A stretch of DNA of 64,000 nucleotides, taken from Mycobacterium triplex. Lineage in GTDB: Bacteria; Actinomycetota; Actinomycetes; Mycobacteriales; Mycobacteriaceae. The DNA lies in the NCBI RefSeq assembly GCF_000689255.1, contig NZ_HG964447.1, positions 248,001-312,000 on the forward strand. The letters are read 5' to 3'. The notes below the pieces were generated by a model. The model worked only from the letters and a program-made list of their open reading frames with translations, was not told where the DNA came from and made no database searches. Within the stretch, counting starts at the first letter, position 1. Every line of letters starts with the position of its first letter. Shown in pieces: positions 8,883 through 17,323 of the stretch. The translations under genes were made by a program, and so were the position numbers.

Positions 8883-10369
8883 CGGGTTCCTCCTGCGATC
8901 TGCCGGGCCAGCTCGGACTTGGCGACCTTGCCGAGCCCCGTCAGCGGGAACTCGTCGACGAGGACGAGCCGCTCGGGCCACTTCTGCTTCATCAGCCCGC
9001 GTTCGTCGAGGAACGTGCAGAGTTCGTCGAGGGTGACGTCGCGATGGCGTGGCGAACGACGCACGACCGCGCACACCAGCTCACCGCGCAGTTCGTCGGG
9101 CTGGCCGAGGACGGCGATTTCGTCGACCAGGGGGTGGGCCAGCAGTTCGTTCTCGATCTCGTCGGGGGCGACGTTCTCGCCCTTGCGAATGATCAAATCC
9201 TTGGTGCGACCGGTGACCACGATGCGGCCGTCCGGGCGAAGGTGGCCCCGGTCGCCGCTGCGGAACCACCCGTCCGCGGTGATCGCGTCGGCCCACTGGT
9301 CGTGCTGCAGATATCCCGGTGTCAGGTTGTCGCCGCGCAGCTCGATCTCGCCGTTCGCTGCGATCCGCACCTGCGATCCGGGGATGGGCCGACCCGCGCT
9401 GTTGGCCAGTTGTTCGTCGGTGTCGGTGGCCTCGCTGACGCAGATCATCGGCGCCTCGGTCATTCCGTAGGCATGCACGACCGGAACGCGTAGGTGTTCA
9501 CGCACCTGTCTGTGCACCTCGGGCGGACACGCGGCACCCCCGCCGATCAGCATCCGCAGCGACGGCATCAACAATTCCGTTGTGGGCGCAGCCATTTGGG
9601 CGGCCAGCAGCATCTGGTAGAAGGCGGTGCTCGCTCCGGTCACCGTCACCTGGCGTTCCGCGAGCACCCGGGGCAGGTCGGCTGCGGAAACCTTGGGGAT
9701 GAGCACCACCGGAAAGTCGCCGAACAAAGCGGTGGCGAGGTAGACCATGCCGCCGATGTGGGCGATGGGGAACGCGATGGTGCCGACTTCCCGCGGATGA
9801 CTGCCCACACCGAGATGAGCGACATAACCGCGGGCCGCGCTGAGCAACGTGCCGTCGGTGTGGCGCACGGCTTTCGGGCGCCCGGTGGTACCCGACGTGA
9901 AGTACACCCAGCGCGGCTCCGCTGCGCCGTGGGGCGCTTCATACGCGGCGCTCGCGGCCGGCGACGTCTGGAGCCGGCGGACAAGGTCGGCAGGGACCGT
10001 GATTGTCGGTAGCCCGGGCGCCGCATTGGCGGCCGTCGACTCGTCGACCAGCAGGATGTCCGCGCGCGCGACGTCGACCGCCGCGCACACCTCGCGGCAC
10101 CGGTATAGGTGCAATACCGGGGCCTGCGTAACGGGCATGCGGGCAAGGGCCAGCATCACCACCGCGGCGTTGACGTGTGAGGGCAGCTGCCAGGCGACCG
10201 TCATGCCGGGGCGCACACCGGCATCTGCCAACCATCCCGCGGCGGCCGACGCGAGCCCGGCTACCTGCGAGATGGTGAGTGTCTCGCCTTCGACGTCGCG
10301 CAGCAGCGGACGATCCGGTCGGCTGGCGGCGCACTCATCCAGCAGCCCGGCGATGGTGCCAGCCGTCAC
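8879..10369 (-). CDS. Acyl-CoA synthetase (AMP-binding, FadD-like)
   Basis: ANL-family adenylate-forming enzyme of 496 aa, predicted to activate a carboxylic acid with ATP and CoA. The P-loop motif is YFTSGTTGRPKAVRHT. Adenylate-site blocks HAYGMTEAP, FRSGDRGHLRPDG and RTKDLIIRKGENVAPDEIEN follow. The catalytic C-terminal Lys is in LTGLGKVAKSEL. Length is slightly below the usual 510-550. It lies 25 nt after the P450 gene and overlaps the fused ACAD by 4 nt, so its product is the likely ACAD substrate (inference). Confidence 0.93.
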   Translation of the reverse strand: MTAGTIAGLLDECAASRPDRPLLRDVEGETLTISQVAGLASAAAGWLADAGVRPGMTVAWQLPSHVNAAVVMLALARMPVTQAPVLHLYRCREVCAAVDVARADILLVDESTAANAAPGLPTITVPADLVRRLQTSPAASAAYEAPHGAAEPRWVYFTSGTTGRPKAVRHTDGTLLSAARGYVAHLGVGSHPREVGTIAFPIAHIGGMVYLATALFGDFPVVLIPKVSAADLPRVLAERQVTVTGASTAFYQMLLAAQMAAPTTELLMPSLRMLIGGGAACPPEVHRQVREHLRVPVVHAYGMTEAPMICVSEATDTDEQLANSAGRPIPGSQVRIAANGEIELRGDNLTPGYLQHDQWADAITADGWFRSGDRGHLRPDGRIVVTGRTKDLIIRKGENVAPDEIENELLAHPLVDEIAVLGQPDELRGELVCAVVRRSPRHRDVTLDELCTFLDERGLMKQKWPERLVLVDEFPLTGLGKVAKSELARQIAGGTR

Positions 10370-10394
10370 CGTGTTCTCCCGTCCCGGCCGGCCG

Positions 10395-11615
10395 TCAACC
10401 CACCCGCGGTCCGGGCGTGAAACGGACCGGCAGTTCGCGCACGGCGTACACCTCGCCCGCGTCCTCGAACAGTTTCGGATTACCGGCCAACTCGAAGTCG
10501 GGTAGCCGCTTGAGTACCTGGGTGATCATCACGTCGAACATCAGCTTGGCATAGTGCGAACCCAGGCAGCGGTGCATGCCCACACCGAAAGCCATGTGCT
10601 TCTTGGCATTTGGGCGATCGAGGTCGAGCTCGTCAGGGTTCTCGAACATTGCGGGGTCTCGGTTGGCCGCAGCCCACATCAGGATCGCCCGGTCGCCCTG
10701 GCATAGCCGTTGGCCGTGAAAGTCGGCGTCGCGCGAGACAGTGCGCGCCAAACCGAGCGTCGGCGTGTACAGGCGCAGCAGCTCATCGGTGGACTTCTTC
10801 ACCAGGCTCGGATCGGCGGTGAACTTGGCCCGCAGCTCGGCGTCCTTGCACAGCCGCAACAGCACATTGCCGGTGAAGCCACTGGTGGTGTCCATGCCAC
10901 CGAGCATCATCAGCACCGTGTACATGGTGACCTGACCGTCGTCCAGCGGTTCGCCGTTCAGCGTTCCGCGCAGGATGTCACTGAACAGGTCATCGCCGAG
11001 CCCTTCGGCGCGCCGCTGCTCCATGTGCTTGACGATCTCGCCGAACATCTCCATCCCCGCGATTCCGGCCTTCTCCGGGTCGTGAGCACGGTCGTGCACG
11101 GTGGTGTGCACCCAGCCGACCCAGTCCATGAACCGCGACTCGTCAAAGTTCAACAGCCGCAGGATCAACCGCGCCGGCAGCGGCGTCGTCAGCTCACCGA
11201 CCAGGTCGCACTCACCGCGCTCGATGAAGGCATCGATCGCCTCATTGGTCATCTCGATGGCGGACTCACGGAATCGCTCCGCCGAACCCGGGGAGAATCG
11301 CTTGAGGGTGACCTCGCGCAACTCCTGCGTCTCGGGAGGATCCGACTCGATCGGCAGGATCGGCAATGGCAGCTCACTGGCCGGCACCCCCACCGACGGA
11401 TAGGAGTTGAACAGGTCGTCGTCGCGGGCCGCTTCGAAGACCGATGCGTAGTCGACCAACGCCCAGAAGCCTTCGTAGTGATCGGAATATGCTACCGGAC
11501 AGCCCGATTCGCGCATCTCACGGAACCGGCCATACGGGTCCTCGCGGAACTCGGGTGAGTGGTGGTCGAGGTCGACCTCGGCCCGCGGGCGCGACTCCGC
11601 CTGGGTGTCGGTCAT
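10395..11615 (-). CDS. Cytochrome P450
   Basis: Bacterial class I P450 of 406 aa with no membrane anchor. The heme loop is FGVGMHRCLG (343-352, ligand C350) and the K-helix ExxR is in DELLRLYTP. The I-helix reads LGGMDTTSG, with Gly where AGxDT is usual. Predicted hydroxylation of a lipid-like substrate using ferredoxin and a reductase. No ferredoxin gene is adjacent; the nearest in the window is at 29251. An AAGGGAG ribosome site precedes the ATG. It sits between the thiolase-like gene and the synthetase in the operon. Subfamily not assigned. Confidence 0.93.
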   Translation of the reverse strand: MTDTQAESRPRAEVDLDHHSPEFREDPYGRFREMRESGCPVAYSDHYEGFWALVDYASVFEAARDDDLFNSYPSVGVPASELPLPILPIESDPPETQELREVTLKRFSPGSAERFRESAIEMTNEAIDAFIERGECDLVGELTTPLPARLILRLLNFDESRFMDWVGWVHTTVHDRAHDPEKAGIAGMEMFGEIVKHMEQRRAEGLGDDLFSDILRGTLNGEPLDDGQVTMYTVLMMLGGMDTTSGFTGNVLLRLCKDAELRAKFTADPSLVKKSTDELLRLYTPTLGLARTVSRDADFHGQRLCQGDRAILMWAAANRDPAMFENPDELDLDRPNAKKHMAFGVGMHRCLGSHYAKLMFDVMITQVLKRLPDFELAGNPKLFEDAGEVYAVRELPVRFTPGPRVG

Positions 11616-11641
11616 CGGCAGTACTCCCTTCGGGATGGCGG

Positions 11642-12796
11642 CTACTTGGACAAGATGGCGACGGCTGCGGTTCCGGGGGCCCCATACAACTGGGCCAGCC
11701 CGACCTGCGGATCGTTCGGCACCTGACGGTCGCCCGCGGTACCGCGCAACTGCTGGACGAGCTCGTAGACCTGGCGAAGGCCGGACGCGCCGACCGGTTC
11801 GCCGTTCGCCAGCAGGCCACCGTCGGTGTTGATAGACAGCCGGCCACCGATCTTGGTGGCGCCGTCAGCGAGCAGCGCCTCCTGTTCGCCGTCCTTGCAC
11901 AACCCCGTCTCGGCCATGTGGATGATCTCGGAACCCGAGTCGGTGTCCTGCAATTGCGCGACGTCGACGTCCTCAGGGCCTATCCCGGCCAACTCGTAGG
12001 CGGCGCGGGCGGCCTCCGCGGTGGTGCCGGGCACGATCGGCAGCTCGATCGAGGTACGCAGCAGTTCGTAGGCGCCTTCGCGGCGGCTGCGCAGCGCGGT
12101 CGAGCGCAGGTAGATCGGGGTATCGGTGTACTGCTTGGCTTTATCGGCCCGGCACACCACGACGGCGGCAGCGCCTTCGTTCGGGTTGCAGTACATGTAT
12201 TGACGCAGCGGTGCGTTCACGACCGGAGAGCTCAGGATCGCGTCGACGCTCATCGGCTTGCGGCGCCATGCGTGCGGCGCCAGCGCTCCGTTGTCGAAGT
12301 TCTTGGCGGCAACGCGGGCCAGGGTCTCCTCGGTGATGCCGTGATCGTGCATGTAGCGCATGATCTTGGTGCCGAAGTAATGCGTGGTCAGGAACATGCC
12401 CTGATCGCCGTACCACTGCGGCAACCCCGATATCGACGGGTCGGCGCCGAAGGCGCCGCGCGGGTGCTTGTCCAGCCCGACGCCGACCGCAATGTCGGCT
12501 TCGCCGAGTTGGACGTCTCGCGCGGCCAGGGTCAACAGCGAGTTACCGGTCGCGCAGCCGCTCAACGTGGCCCGCGCCGGCAGGCCGGTCATCCCGGCCA
12601 ACCCCGTCACCGCCTCGGGATTGGCCACCTCGAGGCTGCCCGCATACAGGCTGCCCACGTCGGACCACGCCACCCCGGCATCGCGCAGTGCCCTGCTGAT
12701 CGCCACGGCGCCCATCTCCAGCGCCGACCGGTCCTCGTACCGCCCGAACGGGTGAAGTCCAACGCCGATGATGGCGATGTCGGGCGTGCTGCTCAT
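11642..12796 (-). CDS. Thiolase-like (SCP-x/lipid-transfer type) protein
   Basis: A 384-aa thiolase-superfamily protein of the acetyl-CoA acetyltransferase/lipid-transfer group. The nucleophile-loop Cys is kept (LSGCATGNSLL). The His of the usual GHPxGxxG motif is replaced in GEPVGASG, and the final CxGGG loop is absent (LYGAPGTAAVAIL). It may be a retro-aldolase or modified thiolase rather than a classical thiolase. I set the start at ATG 12796 because GGAAGGA lies just upstream; a longer reading begins at 12820. It is the first gene of the minus-strand operon, divergent from the synthetase at 12970. Confidence 0.88.
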   Translation of the reverse strand: MSSTPDIAIIGVGLHPFGRYEDRSALEMGAVAISRALRDAGVAWSDVGSLYAGSLEVANPEAVTGLAGMTGLPARATLSGCATGNSLLTLAARDVQLGEADIAVGVGLDKHPRGAFGADPSISGLPQWYGDQGMFLTTHYFGTKIMRYMHDHGITEETLARVAAKNFDNGALAPHAWRRKPMSVDAILSSPVVNAPLRQYMYCNPNEGAAAVVVCRADKAKQYTDTPIYLRSTALRSRREGAYELLRTSIELPIVPGTTAEAARAAYELAGIGPEDVDVAQLQDTDSGSEIIHMAETGLCKDGEQEALLADGATKIGGRLSINTDGGLLANGEPVGASGLRQVYELVQQLRGTAGDRQVPNDPQVGLAQLYGAPGTAAVAILSK

Positions 12797-12969
12797 CGTG
12801 TTCCTTCCAGCAGGCGTCACTGTCGAACCAGCCGTCGACGGGAGCGCGCGTTGACTCAGATACCACTAAGCCTATAACTATATATCTGATTAGTCGGTGC
12901 GGGTCTACAATCGGATCGCTGCGCACTGACGGCGTTAGGGCATCAACTCGCAGATGAGGGCTGAGGGCG
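12797..12969. promoter_or_regulatory. Divergent promoter region with AT-rich operator-like segment
   Basis: This 173-nt space separates the thiolase-like/P450 operon (-) from the synthetase gene (+). A plus-strand promoter candidate is TTGACT (12851-12856), 16 nt, TATAAC (12873-12878). The segment 12865-12894 is strikingly AT-rich for this DNA and is bounded by ACTAA and TTAGT arms, so it could be a weak inverted operator. Promoter and operator are pattern-based only. Confidence 0.4.
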
Positions 12970-14469
12970 TTGAGTATTTCTTTGTTGCTGGAGATGGCGG
13001 CGTCGGGTGATCCCGACCGGGTTGCCGTGGTGGACGGCGACATTCGGCTGACCACCGCCGACCTCAGCGAGCTCGCCGACGGCGGTGCAGGCGTTATCGT
13101 CGCATCCGGGGCATCCCATGTCGCTTACGTCGGCACCGGCGGAGTACTTCTCCCGCTGTTGTTATTCTCTTCGGCGCGCGCGAACACGGCGTTCACGCCA
13201 CTGAATTATCGGCTGAGTCCAGAGGGGCTGCGCGAACTCATCGATCGGCTGCCCTCACCGTTGGTCGTGGTTGACGCCGAGTACCGCGAGATCGTGGCCG
13301 GTTTCGGCCAGCAGATGATGACGTCCGACGAGTTCATCGAGGCCGCGCGATCCACCGAGCCCGTCTCGGTCTTCGCCGACCCCGACGACGTGGCGGTCGT
13401 GTTGTTCACCTCGGGTACCACGTCGCGGCCCAAAGCCGTTGAGCTGACTCACAACAACCTGACCAGTTATGTCACCGGCACTGTCGAATTCGGTTCCGCC
13501 GATCCCGCCGATGCTGGGCTGGTGTGCGTCCCGCCATATCACATCGCGGGGGTCGGGGCCGCATTGTCAAACCTGTATGCCGGACGGGCAATCGTGTACC
13601 TGCGCCGGTTCGATCCGCACGAATGGGTTCGACTGGTCCGCGACGAGCGGGTGACCACCGCAACGGTGGTGCCGACCATGCTGTCCCGCATTGTGGCGGT
13701 CCTCGAGGAGCGGTCTGCCGAGCTTCCGACGCTGCGCAACTTCGCGTACGGCGGATCGAAGGTGGCGCGACCCCTGGTCCGAAGGGCGCTCGACCTGCTA
13801 CCGCAGGTCGGCTTCGTCAACGCCTACGGGCTGACCGAGACCAGTTCGACCATTGCGGTGCTCACACCCGACGACCATCGCCTGGCCCACGAGGCGCGAG
13901 ACGACGCCATCGCCCGTCGACTGACTTCGGTCGGTCGACCGGTCCCCGGCATCGAGGTGCAGATTCGCGCGGAGGACGGCACCGTGCTAGCGCCGGGCGA
14001 GACGGGTGAGCTGTTCGTTCGCGGCCCCCAGGTGTCGGGCCGTTACACCGAGATCGGTTCGGTGCTCGATGCGCAGGGCTGGTTCCCGACCAGGGACGTC
14101 GCGATGCTGGATGAGGATGGCTACCTGTTCATCGGAGGGCGGTCCGACGACACCATCATCCGGGGCGGCGAGAATATCGCCCCGTCGGAGGTCGAGGACG
14201 TGCTCATCGAGCACCCCGACGTCCGCGAGGTCGTCGTCGTCGGGCTGGATGACGCCGAGTGGGGGCAGGCAATCGTAGCGGTGATCGTGCCCGAGGCGGG
14301 TGCCGCGCCGGCACCCGAGCAGTTGCGCGAGTTCGCCCGCACCAAGCTGCGCGGGTCCCGCACGCCGGACCGCATCGTGTTCCGGGATGAGCTGCCGACC
14401 ACGCCGACCGGCAAGGTGCTGCGCCGGGAGATCCTCGAAGGCCTCAAACCGGCGGCAGCCGAGCACTGA
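12970..14469 (+). CDS. Acyl-CoA synthetase (AMP-binding)
   Basis: ANL-family enzyme of 499 aa. Motifs are LFTSGTTSRPKAVELTH (Ser replaces the Gly of the usual TTGxPK), NAYGLTETSS, WFPTRDVAMLDEDGYLFIGG, SDDTIIRGGENIAPSEVED, and the catalytic Lys in TPTGKVLRREIL. Predicted acid:CoA ligase. The start is TTG at 12970, supported by GAGGGCG directly before it; an in-frame ATG lies eight codons on. The downstream 100-aa gene follows after 33 nt and is probably co-transcribed. It is divergent from the P450 operon, so one regulator may control both. Confidence 0.9.
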   Translation: MSISLLLEMAASGDPDRVAVVDGDIRLTTADLSELADGGAGVIVASGASHVAYVGTGGVLLPLLLFSSARANTAFTPLNYRLSPEGLRELIDRLPSPLVVVDAEYREIVAGFGQQMMTSDEFIEAARSTEPVSVFADPDDVAVVLFTSGTTSRPKAVELTHNNLTSYVTGTVEFGSADPADAGLVCVPPYHIAGVGAALSNLYAGRAIVYLRRFDPHEWVRLVRDERVTTATVVPTMLSRIVAVLEERSAELPTLRNFAYGGSKVARPLVRRALDLLPQVGFVNAYGLTETSSTIAVLTPDDHRLAHEARDDAIARRLTSVGRPVPGIEVQIRAEDGTVLAPGETGELFVRGPQVSGRYTEIGSVLDAQGWFPTRDVAMLDEDGYLFIGGRSDDTIIRGGENIAPSEVEDVLIEHPDVREVVVVGLDDAEWGQAIVAVIVPEAGAAPAPEQLREFARTKLRGSRTPDRIVFRDELPTTPTGKVLRREILEGLKPAAAEH

Positions 14470-14502
14470 ATCCGTCTCCCAGACAACGACAAGGAGTCCG
14501 AC

Positions 14503-14805
14503 ATGATCAAGAACGGCACGCGCCTGCAGAGCCAGGTGTGTGATACCCAGGTGATCGTCGTCAAAGCCGCTGAGAGCCTCGACGATCTGCGTTGCGGGGG
14601 CCGGCCGATGCTGCCACTGGACGCCGAGCGGCCCGCCGACGCCACGCTCGACCCGGCCTTCGCCGACGGCACCACGATGGGCAAGCGCTACGTCGACGAC
14701 GGCGACGCCGAGGTGCTGGTCACCAAGGCGGGCGCCGGTTCACTCAGCATCGGGGGAAAGCCGTTGGCGCTCAAGGAAGCCAAGCCGCTGCCGGCCAGTG
14801 ACTGA
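14503..14805 (+). CDS. Small conserved-looking protein of unknown function
   Basis: A 100-aa soluble protein preceded by a strong AAGGAG ribosome site. It has two cysteines, in VCDTQVIVV and LRCGGRPM, and Gly/Lys-rich stretches GTTMGKRYVDD and KAGAGSLSIGG. There is no signal peptide or membrane segment. My recollection is that similar small proteins sit beside acyl-CoA synthetase genes in other actinobacteria, but I cannot verify this or name a function. Position 33 nt after the synthetase suggests an accessory or partner role. The Cys pair could bind a metal or form a disulfide (inference). Confidence 0.8.
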   Translation: MIKNGTRLQSQVCDTQVIVVKAAESLDDLRCGGRPMLPLDAERPADATLDPAFADGTTMGKRYVDDGDAEVLVTKAGAGSLSIGGKPLALKEAKPLPASD

Positions 14806-14871
14806 CAGCGAGTGGGGAGTGGCCGCCGTCTCGAGGCCGGGCCGTTTAGCATATCGGGCGGGTCGGTGGGG

Positions 14872-15813
14872 TCAGCGCAGCCGGCCTTCGACGAACACGC
14901 TTTCCGGGACGGCGGCATCGAGGCCCGCCAGGACGGCTCGGTTGCTTGCGGCCATCAGATCCTCTGCGCTAGTCGCAGCGGTGACAGTCCAGCCGTGCGC
15001 TTGCAGCCAGTCGACGACCTCGGTTCGCTCTTCTTCATAGAGCAGGTTGCCAGACTCGGTGATGTCTTTGCCGCCCAGCTTGATTGCGGCCTGTCGGTAG
15101 CGTTCCATTTGCTCCTCGCGACGCGCGAAACTCTCTGGGCTGAAGAACTCGTTGGTGAACGCTTCGACCGCGACACGGCTCCCGGGAGCGCTGAGCGACT
15201 GGATTCGATCGAACAACAGGTCCTGGGCATCGGCTGTTAGATAAGGCAACAGCCCTTCCGCCGACCACGCCGTCGGGGCCGACGCGTCAAACCCGGCCTG
15301 CACCAGTGCCTTCGGCCAATCCAGACGGAGGTCGATGCCGACGCTGACATGAGAAGCGATCGAGTCGACCGCATGCGATTTCAAGGTGCCGGTCTTGAAT
15401 TCCAGCACCTTCGGCTGATCGATCTCGTAGACCACACATCCTGCGGGCCAGGCGAGTCGCCAGGCGCGTGAGTCCAGACCGGCCGCCAGGATCACGATCT
15501 GCCGGATGCCTTCGCCGGCCGCCGCCAGAAAGTAGTCGTCGAAGAACTTCGTCCGGCACGCCGTATAGCCCAGCATCGCCTGCATCCGGTCCTCGAATTG
15601 TGGATCGGCACCGACCAATTCGGCCGGTAACTCATCGTCCAGATAAACCCGCCAGATGCCGTCGCCGGCAGCTTCGAGGAACAGTTTTGCGTAGGGATCG
15701 CTGATCAGCGGATCGGCGCTGTTGGTCTCCGCGGCCCGCCCGCCGGCAACCCCCAAGGCGGTGGCGCCGACGCTCTCGTTGATGTCCCACGTGTCATTGT
15801 CGGTTCTGGCCAT
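14872..15813 (-). CDS. Putative SAM-dependent methyltransferase (TIGR00027/LCMT-like)
   Basis: A 313-aa class I methyltransferase of the mycobacterial TIGR00027 family (leucine carboxyl methyltransferase fold). Visible blocks are the N-terminal ARTDNDTWDINESVGATA, the central SAM-site region QIVILAAGLDSRAWRLAWP, VYEIDQPKVLEFK, and the post-motif AEGLLPYL. Substrates of this family are mostly unknown. I chose ATG 15813; a GTG one codon upstream (15816) is possible, both served by AAAGGGA. It is convergent with the 100-aa gene and monocistronic or followed by nothing on its strand. Confidence 0.88.
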   Translation of the reverse strand: MARTDNDTWDINESVGATALGVAGGRAAETNSADPLISDPYAKLFLEAAGDGIWRVYLDDELPAELVGADPQFEDRMQAMLGYTACRTKFFDDYFLAAAGEGIRQIVILAAGLDSRAWRLAWPAGCVVYEIDQPKVLEFKTGTLKSHAVDSIASHVSVGIDLRLDWPKALVQAGFDASAPTAWSAEGLLPYLTADAQDLLFDRIQSLSAPGSRVAVEAFTNEFFSPESFARREEQMERYRQAAIKLGGKDITESGNLLYEEERTEVVDWLQAHGWTVTAATSAEDLMAASNRAVLAGLDAAVPESVFVEGRLR

Positions 15814-15946
15814 CACGGTCCCTTTCGTGGCTCTCGGCGAAACGAGCTATTCCGAGCCTACCCGAAAAGTTAGGCGTGCTTACTAAATGGCTGTTAGCGC
15901 TGCGTGTGGCCTCCTGCGCTGTTGGCTGCTGCGGACTGTCGGTGAC
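15814..15946. promoter_or_regulatory. Promoter region of the methyltransferase with half-operator
   Basis: This 133-nt gap lies between the end of the amidohydrolase gene and the methyltransferase start, both on the minus strand. It contains CTTACTAA at 15879-15886, which resembles half of the TTACTARGT-type operator seen more completely at 34043 and 44876. I see no clear terminator hairpin for the amidohydrolase. Assignment as a regulator site is weak because only one half-site is present. Confidence 0.25.
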
Positions 15947-17176
15947 TCAGGCGTTCGCCATTTGCGGGGGCTTGACGGCGTCTGGGTCGGGGTTGGCGAT
16001 CGGCAGCCCCATGAAGCGACGGGCGTTGTCACCCATGAAGTCATAGGTGCGACGCTCGTCCATACCCTCGGCGTACTGCCAATAGCGCTTTGGCTCCGCC
16101 AAGCCCTCGGGATGCGGCCAATCCGAGCCGAACATCACCTTGTCCCATCCGACGGTCTGTACGACGTCGGCCACGGAACCCTCCCAGAACGGGCTGACCC
16201 AGATGTTGCGTCGGAACACGTCGTGCGGATGCTCGGGGAAGTTCTGCGGCATCTTGCCGTATGTCGACTGCAGGTCGTCGAACAGCGGCTTGATCCATGC
16301 GCTGCCGTTCTCGACGCTGGCGATCCGCAACTTCGGGAATCGGGTCAACGTGCCGTGGCAGATCAGGCTGGTCAACATGTCGGCGATCTCTCGGTGGCCC
16401 AGCGCGGTCCACTTGAACGCCGACATCTCGAACGCGCTGCTGGTCGACGGCGGCTCCCACTTGTCGATGTACTCCTGCAGCGGAGGTTGGCTGGCGTGCA
16501 ACACAATCGGTAGGCCTGCGTCCTCGACGTCGCGCCAGAACGGATCGAACTCGGGCAGCGCGGGGGACCGCCAGCCCTTATATCCATTGACTGGTGCCGG
16601 CTTGATGAGCGCGACCTTGGCGCCGTTGTCCAGGATGTACTCGAGCTCGCGTCGCGCTGCGTCGACCAGGCCGAGGTTGAGCACCGGCGTCGAGTACACC
16701 CGGTTGGCGTGGTTGAACCCCCAATGCTCCAGCATCCATTGGTTCAGCGCATGGATGATCGCCACGGTCAGGTCGGGATCCTCAGCCGATGAGTGCTCGA
16801 CGAGGTTGGCCAGCGTCGGGTAGTTCAGGCACGCGTCGACGCCCTGGCGGTCGAGCTCGGCGATCCGGTCCTCGGGGTTGCGCGCGCCCGGCGGGGTGTC
16901 GATGCCACGACCGGACATCTCTCGCATCGACAGGCCCTCGGGGTTTTGGCCCGAGTAGAACTTCTCGTGCGCGCCGGGGGCTGCGACCCGTTCGAACGTC
17001 GGGTTCGGCATGTAGTCGGTGATCTTGTTCAGGATCGCGATGCGGGTGTGCCTGCCGATCTGGACGAACTGCACCTTGGACTGGAACTCCTTCGGCAGAT
17101 ATTTCGTCAGCGCGTCGGGGGTCTCATACATGTGCTGATCGGCATCGAAGATCGGTGCGTCGGTGAACTGCGTCAT
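15947..17176 (-). CDS. Amidohydrolase (family 2, TIM-barrel metal hydrolase)
   Basis: A 409-aa PF04909-type amidohydrolase/decarboxylase-like enzyme. The N-terminal metal-binding motif is FDADQHMYE. A barrel His is in PIVLHASQP, and the C-terminal Asp/His segment is FGSDWPHPEG. Predicted divalent metal-dependent hydrolysis or decarboxylation. Paralogues of this type are frequent in mycobacterial catabolic clusters, but substrates are rarely known. The start is ATG 17176, with GAGAGG upstream. A longer frame to 17659 would run through the divergent regulator gene and is rejected. It faces a TetR gene across a perfect palindrome. Confidence 0.9.
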   Translation of the reverse strand: MTQFTDAPIFDADQHMYETPDALTKYLPKEFQSKVQFVQIGRHTRIAILNKITDYMPNPTFERVAAPGAHEKFYSGQNPEGLSMREMSGRGIDTPPGARNPEDRIAELDRQGVDACLNYPTLANLVEHSSAEDPDLTVAIIHALNQWMLEHWGFNHANRVYSTPVLNLGLVDAARRELEYILDNGAKVALIKPAPVNGYKGWRSPALPEFDPFWRDVEDAGLPIVLHASQPPLQEYIDKWEPPSTSSAFEMSAFKWTALGHREIADMLTSLICHGTLTRFPKLRIASVENGSAWIKPLFDDLQSTYGKMPQNFPEHPHDVFRRNIWVSPFWEGSVADVVQTVGWDKVMFGSDWPHPEGLAEPKRYWQYAEGMDERRTYDFMGDNARRFMGLPIANPDPDAVKPPQMANA

Positions 17177-17222
17177 CGTGGTGCCTCTCGCTACTCGACT
17201 ATGGGCTTGGCTATGAGCTTCG

Positions 17223-17250
17223 CCGAACTTGACACTTGTGTCAAGTTCGG
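17223..17250. promoter_or_regulatory. Perfect 13-2-13 palindrome, likely TetR operator
   Basis: The left arm CCGAACTTGACAC (17223-17235) and right arm GTGTCAAGTTCGG (17238-17250) are exact reverse complements around TT. It lies between the divergent amidohydrolase (start 17176) and TetR gene (start 17324), where an autoregulatory TetR would bind. Each strand of the palindrome also contains a perfect TTGACA, so a -35 box may be embedded. No good -10 is placed at the right distance. Confidence 0.75.
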
Positions 17251-17323
17251 ATGATTCCGTGCCATGATTTGTCGAATAGGTGTATTGATTGCAGTTGACG
17301 ACACTGTCATATAAGGTCGCCGC

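Noticed and set aside
8883..9074. N-terminal extension of the fused ACAD at 6564
   Set aside because: The added 64 residues are Arg/Pro-rich and overlap the synthetase gene in another frame. The ATG at 8882 makes a normal ATGA overlap.
17295..17315. Promoter TTGACG...TATAAG before the 17324 TetR gene
   Set aside because: The boxes are only 9 nt apart, far too close for a sigma70-type promoter.
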